Shown: positions 43,641 to 57,056, numbered from the stretch's first letter. The stretch is DNA of 64,000 nucleotides from Rugalucina vietnamica (GCA_964017185.1 OZ024880.1:41258329-41322328), one strand, 5' to 3'. Notes: generated by a model from the sequence alone, not told the origin. Numbers and translations: made by a program.

Positions 43641-44384
43641 TATAACATAGCCATTCCATTTTGCAAAAGACAAATTATAAAAATAGACTGATACTAATTT
43701 TTAATAAAAATGTATTTGCCAAATGTAATGGCTATGGAAGATCATAGGTTTACAATACAGACTGCGTGGACAAAATGAATTCTTGATCAATTGAAAATTA
43801 CAAAGTACGATTTTCGAAAATGCAATGTACAAAATTTTAACGTGACGAGTGCGTACATTGTATTTTCGAGTGTGAAATGTGTTGATTGTATTTTCGATTA
43901 TGAAGTAGACGCTATCACGAAAATTAAATGTCATCCTGTACGTAAAATACAGTCTGTGTAGTATGACATTTTTGTATATAGAAACAGCAAGGCAGGCAAC
44001 GCCCTGTCTCTATAAATCTGTTACGGGCAAGCGTAACACTTACAAGTACATTTTGACATACAATGACATATATATAATGTCATATAATGTTTTGGCATCA
44101 TGTACAAAATAAATGTTCCACTGAGAAACACAACATGGCTTTATGACGGAATATTGAAAGGACTCTTTTATAATTTGATGTAAACCGCGGACTTCATATT
44201 TTAAAATTTTGCACGAAAACAATAACCATATCAGGCCAGAATTAGGGAGAATTTCGGGAAAAGACGCAGTTTTCTTATATATAAAAATAAATATTTGGAT
44301 AGACACAAATGCGTCTGTATGCAACAGTGTATCGTTCGCTGTTTGAAAATTGTAACCTTTTTAAAACATACATAAATGTACAAT
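43641..44384. other. Non-coding DNA
   Basis: No gene or family is recognised. Confidence 0.35.
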
Positions 44385-44478
44385 TTACAACAAAGCAAAC
44401 CGTATGTTGTTTGAATCACTGCTAAGCAAAGACAAAATGGTAAGAAAGAAATGCGAAACAATGTAAAACTGCAAAATG

Positions 44479-44518
<40 letters not shown>

Positions 44519-44870
44519 GTGAGACAGATAGAAAAATAAATAACGAATGATAATTAACAAAAAAAGAATATTTCCTCGAAATCCGAGATTCTCAACCATT
44601 TTTAGTTGATGTTATTTTGTTTTCAATGCAATATTTTCGTGCATCAACTCGCAGTACTTAACAATTCATACAACGGTAGAGAAGGGCTTTCATATATGCA
44701 ATTCGATTACTTTTTAAATAGATAAATTGGAACTTTACAATAAACTCCTAGTTTTGTAACCACTATTTTAGTACGTCGACATTCAGAACATTCAACTCTA
44801 TATAATATATAGCTACTTTCAACAATGTTGTATATGTTGCACAATCTCTATGAAATGAACTTATCGATTC
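44385..44870 (+). repeat. Longer partner of the duplication at 36137-36568
   Basis: It is the fuller copy (about 485 bp), with a poly-A run at about 44478-44516 and extra sequence between GTAACC and CAACTCTATA. It is the likelier source. Confidence 0.8.
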
Positions 44871-46063
44871 CTTGTTTCATTTGAAAAGTGTCATTTAAGC
44901 TCTTGGATTGGAATACGGTAGCAAATACTTTTTGGTCATTTGCTACCTTCGTACCAACCCTGTTTTATTATATCCGATGATATTTTAGGCATGCATGTTT
45001 GGAAAATATTTCTCTTGTTGTGTGTTTGTACGTACATATATCATATGAATTTGAAATAAAATCGGTACAGATAATTCAAAGATGCATAATGATAAGGTTG
45101 TGCCATTTTTCGCAGGGATAGGTAAATAACGGTAAATAATGAAATCGACGCACTTTATCACTTGGAATAGGGTCGTGGTCCATCGAAATAAGCAAAACTA
45201 TTTAAACTTTGCACTAGATAGGTCACACCAGTAAACCCTAAAACGCAGATGAGTCGATTTTCTCTGTTAGTAACGGTTTTCATAAAACTTTTCAGGATCT
45301 ATGCAGTTGGCATTGTAAATGGAAATCTTGAATAATCATGCCGATAAAACAACCCATCATTGTCTGACGCGTTGGCAATCTTACATAAGTCAAATTAGGT
45401 CAAACTTTCAGGAAGAAAAACATAAAAGCCCAGTGTACTGAATAGCATAAATCGTCTTAAATTTTCATGCTAAAAGCCATTTAAATTTTCCGGTCATTTC
45501 AACAGAATAAGTGTCAGTTTGTCGGAGTTGTGCCTTCAGCTCAAATTAACTTTGAGCGAAGTGTAAAAACGGCAATTTCTGTAACAGTATACCCATTGAT
45601 AAATCGGCTGTGCATCGTTGGGAAAACTTGTTTTTGCATGTAGATTCTAAGTGATCTACTTTTGTGTCTAGCTGTTTTAGTATGAGCATGTTTTCGCAAT
45701 GCAAAAGACGACTTTCTATGAATGATTCACTTCATAATAAAGAGCAAAAAGATATTTTTGATGTATATCTTCCAACAGCATTTACTCAGACCATCTTCAC
45801 ATTGGTTAGCCTTACTGATGGTCAAAGACGGCTCCCTGATCCAGTTATGTATGTCTTTTCAGTTCATCTAGCGTATTGAATCAATATTTCACTTGCTCAT
45901 CAATTATCTTCAAACTCATTGTACATACCCGACAGATTTTTAGCCGGCGTCCTTGTGTGATTCAAAAAGTGTATCTTTCTCTTCAATGTGCACTGCCATT
46001 CTACCCCGGGAGCTAATTTGACCTACCTTGCACCCCAGGACAATTAAAAAATGGTTCAAAGAT
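44871..46063. other. Apparently unique non-coding DNA
   Basis: A 71-codon frame at 45664-45879 has no recognisable content, and no other feature is supported. Confidence 0.4.
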
Positions 46064-46066
46064 AAT

Positions 46067-48352
46067 GCCTAGGTTACATTTTCCGCTATCGCCGTACGAT
46101 TTTTAGGTCTGCGATTTTCCCTAAGATTTTTGGACATCGTAGCTGACCATGGACTACGACGCATGTGTTTACAATTCATACGGACATCGTGCGATTTTTG
46201 CTTTGGCTTTCGTTGACGTTCTGAGACAAAGCCTTACGGAGATCATACGGAGATCGCAGACTCTCCGCTGTGTTTAAGTGGATAAAAATAAAACTGACGT
46301 CTTTTAAGAGCAACGAACATATTAATGGGACAGGGGATGGGCCATACCGCGGTTTCGGCTACTTAAGACTCCTCAGTGACTCTATAGATTTGGCAACATG
46401 GGAGCCAATGAGAATTAATGTCAACAGGGTAGTGGGTACAAAGACTAGCAAAATCAAATTGGGGCAAAATATACTAAACGTTGGTTAGAAAATAAATTCG
46501 ACTAGCTACTAGTCTGTAAAACATATTAATGTCATATGATTATTGTCTTCACTTTTATTATTTATTTTTATATTGAAATTCCTCGTGTCTCTAAGCTAGT
46601 CTATCAATGAATTTTTCTTCAATCGTCTAGGCTGAGTTTTACAGAAATCGAGCCCCATCTATAGACTAGACTAGCCGCAGAGATTAAAAAAAAACACGAA
46701 AATTACGAAAAGGTACAAGTAGGCAAAGATCAGGAAAAGGCGCAATCAGAAAGAGATTCCCACTCCAAAAACCGAGGTGGGAAAAAACCAAACTAACAAT
46801 CAGGCACTTATACCATGAAACATATCGTAAGCCGAATAAGCAGCTATTTACCCAATAGGTGGCGACTCAGTTACCTTAACTTAATTAAAAATATGAAAAC
46901 ATACATAAGGCGCCAACAGCACAAAAAAAATTAAACACCAAGACATAAAACAAAAAGAACCACCACAGAAGTATCGCCTTGGAACGATCAGTAACACAAA
47001 GTTACTGGCGGGCTTAAACCGGTTTTACAGGATCCTAACCTCACCCTCAGCTTCTGCAGTGGTTCATAACATTTAGTAAGTTCTTCGGTCCTCGTGGTGA
47101 ATCTCTAACTAGTCAATGAATCATCAAGAACAAACAAATAAATCATGATAAACATCCTGATGAATCAAAAACAAGGACTCACAGATTGAGTAAGCTGCCC
47201 GACGATGGAGATCCCTGGGCGCCGAAAGGCGTTTTTCTTTATTTCTAAGCCTTGGGCAAGGCTAAGAATAAATCTAAACCGATAATAAATTTTCTGATTT
47301 CTCAGAATACCCTTGCTGATCTCAAAGGACCAAAACGAAAACATAATCTGCACTATGTATGATCACCTTACGATTACCTTACGATTTTTGTCCCCAAATT
47401 ATCATTAAAAAAATCGTGCGGTGGCCGCACGGTCATCGACAGGGTCTCTGTACGGCGCCCGTACGATGCCACTACGACGTGTCTACGGCCTTTGGTATTA
47501 CGATTTTTAAAACATTTTAAAAGGTGCAAACTATCACAAAATTGTAGAGGCTACGGTGATTGTAGGAAATCTAAAGGGTCACTGACGAGACTTTAATAGT
47601 CGAAAGCGCGGTATGGCCCACCCCATTTCTCATTAATGTGTTCACTGCTCTTAAAGGATCTCAGATTTAAATTTTATTCGTAGGGTCTTCGTAGGGTCGC
47701 CCTGTCGAAACCACACTAAAATGCAAAAATTGGCACCGTACGGTCATCGTAGGTTAAGCTTAGGCCAAATATAATGCAGTTACATTTGCCCGATCATGGT
47801 AAGATTTTCGGTCTGCAATTTTCCCTATGAGTTTTATGGCATCGAAGGTGATCGTGGGCTGCGACGTATGTGTTCATTTCATTCAATTTCATGCGTACAA
47901 TTCATTCGATCATCGTACGATTTCTTGCTCTGGCTTTCGTCGACGTTCTGAGTCAGAACCAAACGGAGATCGAAGGGAAATCGTAAGGAAATCGTAAGGA
48001 GCCCGTACGATGTCCATGAGGAGTCCCTATGATTTCTGAGCCCTTGCGGTCTCCATACGATCGCCGTATGATTTTTTTTGTCCCCAAATTATCATTAAGA
48101 TCGTGCAGTGACTGCACGGTCATTGCAGGGTCTTCGTACGGCGCCCGCACGACATGTCTACGGTCTAAGATCTTAGGATTTTTAAAAAATTGTAACAGTG
48201 CAGACTATTACAAAGTCGTACAGGCTACGGAGCTCGTTGGAAGCTGTAAAATCTTAGGAACATCGTTGGGCCACCATGCGGAGACCGTACAAAAATGCAA
48301 AAGTGGCAACCGATCATTGCAAGCTAATCGTAGGCCGAATGTAACCTAGGCA
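46067..48352. mobile_element. 2.29 kb Harbinger-like non-autonomous element with CGTACGAT arrays
   Basis: The ends are TGCCTAGGTTACATT and its reverse complement (ending AATGTAACCTAGGCA). They are flanked by TAA at 46064-46066 and 48353-48355. A 3 bp TWA duplication is the mark of PIF/Harbinger transposition. ATCGTACG, CGTACGATTT, TACGGAGAT and GTCATCG words fill 46085-46265 and 47365-48330. The block CCCCAAATTATCATTA, then GTGACTGCACGGTCAT-like text, occurs twice (about 47392 and 48082), so the right part is internally duplicated. An RA copy is nested at 46708-47226. No transposase is present. Confidence 0.8.
46708..47226 (-). mobile_element. RA repeat nested in the 46067 element
   Basis: It runs from GGTACAAGTAGGCAAAGATC to GATCCCTGGGCGCCG, almost complete but lacking the ACCGGGGTCC end. 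After it the host element resumes at about 47265 with AAACCGATAATAAATTTTC. Confidence 0.85.
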
Positions 48353-48374
48353 TAACCTAATTACACTATGAACA

Positions 48375-49880
48375 AGAGGACCATTGGTCCTATAAACGCT
48401 CACCTGAGACCTGAGATATATACGAATAAACTTGTTTGACTACAATGGTAATATGCATGTATATAACCCCAGGGCAGGGTCAGAATAACCCCTGGAGTCA
48501 ATGTCTTTTCAAATCATGAAAATTTAGTCAGTTTGCCAATTTACTGCAAGTTTTGTCCTTCAAATTACTTTTTAACAATTTTCCCCATTCAAATACATGG
48601 CCAAGCTAAGTTGGCCTTGCTGTAAAATAGGTCAAGGTCATCCCAGGGTCATGATTTAAATAAATTTTGTAGATCTCCATTCCTATATGCTTCATGCCAA
48701 GTTTCAAAATCATAGGCCTCCTGGTTCTGAAGAAGAAGATTTTTTTAAAGATTTTTGTTGTTTATAGCCATGGTGGCCAAATTGGTCATGTGACCATGAC
48801 TATTTATGCAAACTTTCATTCACTCTTCCTGAGGATGCTCCAAATAAAGTTTGGTTTTGATTTTCCCTGCGGTTTTAGAGAAGAAGATGCTTGAACATTT
48901 TGGTCATATGCATGTATATAGCCCCGGGGCAGGGGCAGACAACACCCTGGGCCAAAATTATTATCATAAGCATAGATCTACTGTCCATTTGCTCATTCCT
49001 AGCAAGTTTTCTGACATTAAATGACATTTTCCTATTTTCCCCATTTAAATGCATGGGCGGCCTAAGTTGACCTTGCCGTTAAATAGGTCAAGGTCATCCC
49101 AGGGTCATGATTTGTATATACTTTGTAGCGCTCCATTCCCATATGCTTCATACTAAGTTTCAAAATCATAGGCCTTCTAGTTCTGAAGAAGAAGATTTTT
49201 TAAAGGTTTTTGCTATTTATAGCCATGGCGGCCGTCTTGGTCATGTGACCTTGACCATTTATACAAACTTTCATTCCCTTTTCCCAATAAAGCTCCACAT
49301 AAAGTTTAGCTTTGATTGGCCAAGCAGTTTCAGAGAAGAAGTTTGAATATTTTGGTCATATACATGTATATAGCCCCGGGGCAGGGGCAGACAACCTCCT
49401 GGACCCATTATATTTTTATAAACATAAATCTTTTGTCCATTTGCTCATTCCTAGCAAGTTTCTGCCATTAAATGACATTTTCCTATATTTTCCCATTCAA
49501 ATGCGTAGGCGACCCAAGTTGACCTTGCCGTAAAATAGGTCAAGGTCATCCCAGGGTCATGATTTATACAAACTTTGTAGAGCTACATTGCCTGATGCTT
49601 CATGCCAAGTTTCAAACTCATAGACCTTCTGGAGAAGAAGATTTTAAAGGTTTTTGCTATTTATAGCCCTGGCAGCCATCTTGGTCATGTGACCTGGACC
49701 ATTTATACAAACTTTAGTTCCCCCTTCCTAAGTATGCTCCACATGAAATTTGAATTTGATTGGCCAAGCGGTTTCAGAGAAGAAGATGATTGAAAAGTGT
49801 GAACGACAACGACAACGACGACGGAGCATGGGTATACTATAAGCTCACCTTGTGAGCCTAACGGCTCAGGTGAGCTAAAA
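48375..49880 (+). mobile_element. GCTCACCTGAG-family element with three ~450 bp internal tandem units
   Basis: The left end is GGACCATTGGTCCTATAAAC followed by GCTCACCTGAG. The right end is TAACGGCTCAGGTGAGCTA. The marker TGTATATAGCCCCGGGGCAG occurs at about 48913 and 49366, with a variant at 48469. Every unit repeats TAAAATAGGTCAAGGTCATC, GGTCATGTGACC and TTTGATTGGCCAAGCAG-like text. No protein is encoded. Confidence 0.82.
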
Positions 49881-50100
49881 TGCATGCTTTCTATTAACGT
49901 GATTCTTAGGCATGAGGGTGTACATACAAAAGTTGACCATTTCTTCATTGTTAATTATCCTACACCACTGAAACTGAACTCTCTCTCTCTTTGCATATTC
50001 ATTAATTTTAATGAAAACATTAAAATGCAGAAAATCCGTTAAAATCTATAAAGAAACTAATTTCAGGCCCAAACTATCATTGTGACACTTTGTTATGGAA
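49881..50100. other. Non-coding DNA adjoining an RA insertion
   Basis: It contains TTTGCATATTCATTAAT, resembling the arm of the inverted-repeat element at 50596, so it may be a further arm fragment. Confidence 0.35.
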
Positions 50101-50303
50101 AGGTACAAGTAGGGAATGATCAGGAAATGGCGCAATCAGAATGAAAGTTCCACCCCAAAAACCGAGGTGGGAAAAACTAAATTGACAGTTAGGTACTTAT
50201 ACTAAGAAAACATATTGTAAGCCGAGTGAGCAGCTATTTCCCAGTATTTGGCCACTCAATTGTCCAAAACCTAACTAAAATATGAAAACGCACATAAGGT
50301 GCA

Positions 50304-50354
<51 letters not shown>

Positions 50355-50548
50355 CAACACCAACACATAAAACAATAAGAACTACAACAGAAGTTTCGCA
50401 TTGGAACGATCAGTAATATAACATTACTGGCGGGCTTAAACTTGTTTTTCGTGGCTATAAGCTCACCCTCAGCGTCTGCAGTGGTCCACAACATTTAGTT
50501 AGTTGTTCGGTCCTCGTGGTGAATCTCTAACTAGTCAATATCTAACCA
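50101..50548 (-). mobile_element. RA repeat
   Basis: It starts AGGTACAAGTAGGGAATGAT, has a poly-A run of about 43 bases at 50310-50352, and ends near GGTGAATCTCTAACTAGTCA. Confidence 0.85.
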
Positions 50549-50595
50549 GATATCTCTAACCAGTAATACCATATAACAATTTTATCAACGTCATG

Positions 50596-51225
50596 GTCCT
50601 GTATGAAAATTATCTCATTTGCATATTCATGAATATGAATAAAAATGTTGAAAATCGAGAAAAGACGAGGAAAACACTATAGCCATTGCAAGGTTTTGGA
50701 TTGCATAAGATCTACCTTACATCCCTGGGACAAATTTTCATGGCTACAAGTGTAGTCAGAGGGACCACCTTAATGTCATAAAATATTGTCCTCAACAGTG
50801 AACGCATTTACATGGTGTGATATTACATAGTTTCCATACCCACCCCTTCAAAGCGTTTGAATATTAGGCATCATGTTAAAATTGTTAGGTTAATACATGA
50901 CTATCAGAACAATTATATTCTAGAGCAATATTTTGGTTGGATATCAGTATTTTTTCTAAGTAACACATTATTCGTTGGAACCACAATAGAGGTGTAATTT
51001 TACATCATTATTATGCGTTCACTGCTAAGGACAATATTGTTTGACCACATTGGCAGCTATGAGATTTGGCCCAGGGATGTACGATAGATCTTATAACCTG
51101 TCCAAAACCTTGCAATGGCTATAGTTTTTCTATCATTGTTCCTCAGTTTTCTACTTTTTTTATTAATGTTCATCTATATGCAAATGAGATAATTTTCATA
51201 CAGGCCCATTTTCGTTAAATTAAAT
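50596..51225. mobile_element. Long inverted-repeat (fold-back) element, arms ~210 bp
   Basis: The left arm GGTCCTGTATGAAAATTATC ... AGCCATTGCAAGGTTTTGGA ... ACATCCCTGGGACAAATTTT mirrors the right arm ... TCCAAAACCTTGCAATGGCT ... GATAATTTTCATACAGGCCC. The spacer is about 200 bp. No coding capacity was seen. Confidence 0.75.
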
Positions 51226-53137
51226 AAATATGCAAATTTGTTTTACGTACTGTAGGATAGAAGGGTTATGTCTGAGCTTAAAAATGAGACCAGGTTCAGT
51301 GGTCTAGTAGGTATGACCGATTTTGTATGTGCAACCCCCATCCTCAAGAATTGCATTAAAAGTTGTCATGGAAACCATGTATTTTTATAGTGCAATAAAA
51401 CATAAACAACCATAAAATATTGGACCAGTTAAGACTTCAGCAAGGTCGCCGCTGCTCACTGGTTAGTTAGCTGTCATTGAGTGTTTGACAAATCAATTTG
51501 GCAACCATAATGCCTTTATTTTTGATCGGCTCTTCATTCTTCTCGGAAGTAAAAAGGTTAACCATAATATCTGGGATAACTTCGAATTTCGGCCAGATTT
51601 GTCATGACAGTGTTGTTAGTTGCCCTTGAGCGTCTGAAATTTTCAATACGATTATAAGGACCATTGACCCTTTCCTGTAAAATATGCCCTGTTTTCGAAA
51701 GCCCAAAACTCCGTTTTAAAGCGATTTCTACTACAACTTTGCAATGAGAAAAGTAGTATGATGTCTTAAGAACGGATAAATGCTATAATGTATGAAGCAT
51801 TCCTCCACATACTGTTGAAATGGCTAGCGAAACGGAAGTAGGGGTAAAAAAAATTGAAAAAATAAATTGGAATAAAAATCATTTTTTGTTGCATATCTGT
51901 ATTCACTTCCTCCATTGTTGTGATTTTTAATCATGTAGGTCAGTGTCAAGGATCTTAGACACCCTAAAATTCATCTCAAAAGTTTGATGCTTAATAAGCG
52001 ACATTATTTTCATAAATTATTTTTGGAGTTACCTGTATATCATTACTAACAAAGACAAGTATTGAGCAAAGTCATGAGAAAAATCTGTCATTAGTTTCCA
52101 AACAGGTAGAACATAAACCCAAGTTATGTAGCCAAAGAACATGACAAAATACTTTACAAATCGGGGTTTAAAAACACAGAGGAAGCAAACTGTCCATGCC
52201 ATTGGCGACTACCACACAGCTGATCTGTACTTTAAGCTTGGTACATGTATCTGCAAAACACATTTTCTCATGGATGCCTCGATTACTGTATGATTTTCCT
52301 AAACATAAAATGACACAGTCAGAAGAATTTATTTGCAAGTCTGGAATGAATGAATGCATGCATGCCACCATTCAAATTAGATACACATATGAAATCTAAA
52401 TGCTTTCTGTTGTTAAAATGTTCCTACAGTGATCACATACATGTATTTTATGGCATATACACCTGGTATACATGCAGCTGTTTAGCTATAACACGCCCTG
52501 CTATCTCCTTCGTAATACACATCAATGAAATGTATAAAGAAGTACTTCAGTAAAATATTGTTGGTCTAAATGAGTCAAGACATCCTGTCAAGAGTAAACC
52601 AAGATGATGCAACTTAAGTATTTGACTAGATGCACATACCTTAATTCCCTGTACATCATGGATTAAGAAGTTTAATAAAGCAAATGCCTGAAGTAGTCAA
52701 AATCTACATGTCATGATGCTGACACCAAAATAGATGTACTTAGAGATCATCCATTACACAATTTTAATACTGACAACTCTAAGTGCATTGAGGGACAAAT
52801 GCCCCTTATATGTGTCCTTTATACTCCACATGTTGAATTCAGTCATGTGCTTTGAAAGATTAGGGGACGTGTATGTTTTACTTGTATTGTAGTATAGACT
52901 GGTGCAAAAGTTTGTTCCATGAAATGTTATTAGTCTAATTTTTGAATGAATCAAAAATGAAACATGGCTAAAATCAATTATTTTCCCATATCGGATGACA
53001 AAACTAGTACATGTATGTCTCACTTAATTGCACTTGATATGAAAGAACATAATTTCTACCATTCTCACTGTATTAAGTTCTTAGTACTTATAACTATTTT
53101 ATATACATGTACATAGTTTTTGGGTTACAATTTAACT
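51226..53137. other. Apparently unique non-coding DNA
   Basis: No gene or repeat is recognised in about 1.9 kb. The frames of 60-89 codons have no recognisable content. Confidence 0.4.
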
Positions 53138-53272
53138 GGGCAACATTATTCCCCCCCCCCCGAGTACCAACATGCCATTCAAATATAATATGTATTTTAT
53201 GATCATCTATCAACATGCAAAATGATTTGTTGGTAATCGGGGGGGGGGGGGGGGGACAATGTTCAAAAAATA
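53138..53272. repeat. Short inverted repeat with a C-run on one arm and a G-run on the other
   Basis: CAACATTATT, then about 12 C and GAGTACC, faces GGTAATC, about 17 G and ACAATGTTC. The two runs would pair in a hairpin roughly 135 bp long. Confidence 0.7.
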
Positions 53273-53724
53273 GTTTTCTCTTTTACTTTATGTTCAATAC
53301 AAAAAGTAGCTGTTTTAGCCCAAAAACAAAGCTATGCATGTATCGAAATGGGGACCAAAGTCCAATACACTAAAATATGGACTGATAGTGAATTAACATT
53401 TGCTGGTTGAAGCTTTTTACCAACTTTTATATTTTTCGAAATACAGGGCAGCTATACATTGTTACTCCCATTACCACTGTCAAATATCCTATGAAAATGT
53501 TTTGACCACTCTAGTTCAACTTATTGGTTCTCATGTGAGCGATCGTTGCCATTTGGGCTTCTTGAACCTTGGTATCTTCGTCAATATTATTTTTATTTGC
53601 TCAGTAGACTTGTCTTGATAAAGAAGGTCATTATTTGAAATCCAAATATGCCATTGTGTAAATGATGCTGAGGGTTTAGGCAGGGATATTGGATGATCAA
53701 CGAATATTCCAGTTTTATGCTAAC
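53273..53724. other. Non-coding DNA
   Basis: Nothing is recognised. Confidence 0.35.
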
Positions 53725-54160
53725 TTGAGCCGAAACTCACATGTGAGCTTATAGGATAGGAAGGCACCCGGCGCCAGTCCGTCCGTCTTTTGTCCGTCGT
53801 CGTCAACCATTTTCAAAGACCTTCTTCTCTGAAACCACTTGGCAAATCAAAGCCAAATTAAATGTGGGGCCTCCTTGGGAAGGGGGCATAAACGTTGGTA
53901 TAAAAAGGCAAGTCACATGATCAAATATGGTAAACGCCTTTCAAAATATTTTCCAGAACCGGTGGACTTATTTCAACGACATTTGGTATGTAGCCCAATT
54001 TCTTTATATAAATCATGACCTATGCTTTACCATGACCTATTTTACTCAAGGCAAAAGTTGTCACTTAGGTTTTACAGTGGTAAAAAGTGTAAACAAAGGA
54101 TTTTTCAAAACGTCCTGCAGCCCGTGTCCTTACAATTAAGGACTTATGTGTGGTCACTGT
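53725..54160 (-). repeat. GCTCACCTGAG-family fragment
   Basis: It has a diverged end (AACTTGAGCCGAAACTCACA, GTGAGCTTATAGG) and family phrases TCTTCTCTGAAACCACTTGG and TTACAGTGGTAAAAAGTG. The other end is not found nearby, though an isolated AACAACGCTCACCTAG lies at about 55154. Confidence 0.6.
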
Positions 54161-55238
54161 ATATACATGTTTGAAGATTTACCTGTATAAAAAGCATTGT
54201 TTATTTTTGTCAACAATGTTACATTCTTAAGCATGCTTTATCATGTGGCTGTTGAATATGTTGCAAATACATGGATTTGTGTATACATGATTGTTAAATG
54301 AGTGGTCAGCTCAGAGCAAGTGAGTCATTTTTCAGTTACTTCCGGGTTGAAATCGTTGGACCCATTTTTCTTAGCTTTTTGAAAACAATAAGCCAAATTT
54401 GTCGATGAAGTCATTGACTTCAATCATATAAGAACCTGAAACAAAAGGCATGCCATCTTTCAGCAAACGATAAGCGCACACGAGCCGCCCGAAGTTACCC
54501 ACTTTCAGAATTTTCCAGAAAAACATGTTTACACTAACTTTTCCCAGAGAAATACATTTCCATGACCCCAAAATAATTTTTAATTTGTCAGATTATGTAT
54601 CCTAGACATTTAGGCTTTGTGTAGTTTGTATACGAATGCAATCTATTTTCCAGGAAATGGGTCCCACGAAAACCAGTTACATTTCCAATTTTACACCAAG
54701 CTATTTAAAATTTTAAAATAATAACTATATTGAGTCATTCCTAGTATCTAAGACGTCTATTAGCAATAAATGCACATCATCATTTGATTGACAGATTCAA
54801 GCAAACAGTAGATTTCTGTTTTACATACCCCACCCACTCTTGTCAATATTTTTAAATTCTTAATAGTGGCATAAAGTTTATTACATGTAAGTTAAATGAA
54901 ATTATGTGACTGTATTCAATGCCAATGTTCGTTTTGTGAAGGTCATTATAGACTTCAACAGACCAAAGGGTAATTTTTCCAATATCAAATCTTATTCTCA
55001 GTAACAATGGCTCTGGTTTTGGCAGGCTTAATTTAAACGCATTGGATATTATATGGGAAATAATATAGTGAAGGTGTTCTTGGACAATATTCTGAAATGT
55101 GTTGATATAAAGATTGAGTAAATGAAGGTGACATTTGGCAAACATCATTCAACAACGCTCACCTAGTAACTGCATCTTAAATATGTTGCTAGATGTAGTT
55201 GTCTAGATGTCGGAACCTGGCCATGATAGCGTTTTAAC
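54161..55238. other. Non-coding DNA
   Basis: A 66-codon minus frame at 54371-54571 (FGRLVCAYRLLKDGMPFV) is mildly protein-like but isolated. No gene is called. Confidence 0.35.
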
Positions 55239-55512
55239 CCACCTGAGTCGTAAAGCTCACAAGGTGAGCTTATAGTATACCCATGCTCCAACGACCGTCG
55301 TCGTTGACGTTGTCATCGTAGCCGTCCATTATGTTCAAACATCTCCTCTGAAACAGCTGGGCCAATCAAAACCAAAACTCAAAAAGCATTCTTGGGAAGG
55401 GAAATCAAAGTTTGTATTAAATGGTCCAGGTTTTGACCTTGGCCAAAGCTCATTTGCTAAAAATGCAAAATTTAATTTTCTCAGAAACTGCGTGACTAAT
55501 CAAATCCAAACT

Positions 55513-56072
55513 TCTCACCGGGGTCCAACTGATGTTTTTCTTTTGCTCCGGAGTTAGTAAGTTGTTCGGCGCCCAGGGATCTCCATCGTCGGGCATCTTA
55601 CTGAATCTGTGAGTCCTGGTTTTTGATTCATCAGGATGTTTATCATGACTTGGTGGTTCGTTGGCTGGTTGGGGGTTCGCCACGAGGACCGAAGAACTGG
55701 CTGGGTGTTATGGGCCACTGCAGAAGCTGAGGGTGAGGTTATGGCCATGTAAAATCGATTTAAGCCCGCCAGTAACTTAGTGTTGCTGATCGTTCCAGGT
55801 CGATGCTTCTGTTGTGGTTCTTTTTGTTTTGTGTCTTGGTGATTTTGTGCTGTTGGCGCCTTATGTGTGTTTTCGTGTTTTTGGTTAAGTTAAGGTGACT
55901 GAGTGGCCACCTATTGGGAAAATAGATGCTCATTCGGCTTACGAAATGTTTTCATGGTATAAGTGCCTGATTGTTAGTTTGGTTTTTTCCCACCTCGGTT
56001 TTTGGAGTGGGAATCTTTTTCTGATTGTGCTTTTTTCTGATCTTTGCCTACTTGTACCTTTTTTCGCATGGA
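55513..56072 (+). mobile_element. RA repeat, complete copy
   Basis: It spans from ACCGGGGTCCAACTGATG to CTTGTACCTTTTTT, about 555 bp. One strand can be read as a peptide with SKMPDDGDPWAPNNLLTPEQ, the other has the 'tggttctttttg' block. It is inserted in a GCTCACCTGAG element. No target duplication is evident. Confidence 0.88.
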
Positions 56073-56487
56073 GCATTTTAAGGAAGGGGGGACCAAAGTT
56101 TATATAAATAGTCCAGGTCAAATGACCAAGATGGTCGCCATATTCATATAAGGTAAAAACCTTCAAACATTTTCTCCTCTGAAACTGGTGGATTGATTTC
56201 ATTGAACCTTGGTATGCAACATCGAGGATTCTGGCCCATACCATGATCTTGGGTTGCCTTTGACTTATTTAATGGCAAGGTCAATTTTGGTCACATAGGC
56301 TTTTCAATGGAAAAAGTAAAATCAATTAATTTTAGGACGTTTGTAGCACATAAAGCTAATGAAACTGTGTGAGTATTCAAGGTAAAGGTCATTTCTTGAC
56401 CTTGGCCGAAGATCATTTATATACTAAATGTAAAAAATATTTTTTCAGAAACACCTCGACCAATCAAAGCCAAATTTTATATGTAGT

Positions 56488-57056
56488 ATCAACCGGGGTT
56501 CAACTGGTGTTTTTCTTTTGCTCTGGATTTCAGTAAGTTATCTGGCGCCCAGGGATGTCCATCGTCCGGCAGCTTCCTGAGTCTGTGAGTCCTCGTTTTT
56601 GATTCATCATGGTGATTATCATGATTTATTTAGTTGTCCATGTTGATTCATTTACTAGTTAGAGATTCACCACGAGGACCGAACAAATAACTAAATGTTA
56701 TGAACCACCGCAGAAGATGAGGGTGAGGTTATTGCCCTGTAAAACTGGTTTAAGCACCCCCCCAGTAATTTTATATTATTGATCGTTCCAAGGCGATACT
56801 CCTGTGTGGTTCTATTTATTTTATGCTTTGGAGTAGAATGTTTGTGCTGTTTGAACCTTATGTACGTTTTCAAAGTTTTAGTTAAGTTCGGGTAACTGGG
56901 TGGCCGCCTATTGGAAAATAGCTGCTCACTCGGCTTAAGATATGTTCTATAAGTATAAGTACCTAATTGTCAATTTAGTTTTTTCCCACCTCGGTTTTTA
57001 GAGTGGGAATTTCTTTCTGATTGCGCCTTTTCCTGAGCATTGCCTACTTGTATCTC
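56488..57056 (+). mobile_element. RA repeat, complete copy
   Basis: It spans from AACCGGGGTTCAACTGGTG to GCCTACTTGTATCTCC, with the same boundaries as the copy at 55513. The shared ends define RA as a discrete mobile unit of about 560 bp. It is more diverged than the other copies. Confidence 0.87.

Noticed and set aside
54371-54571. A 66-codon minus frame with plausible composition and an internal TTTCAG acceptor-like site.
   Set aside because: It is isolated, unrecognised and too short to support.
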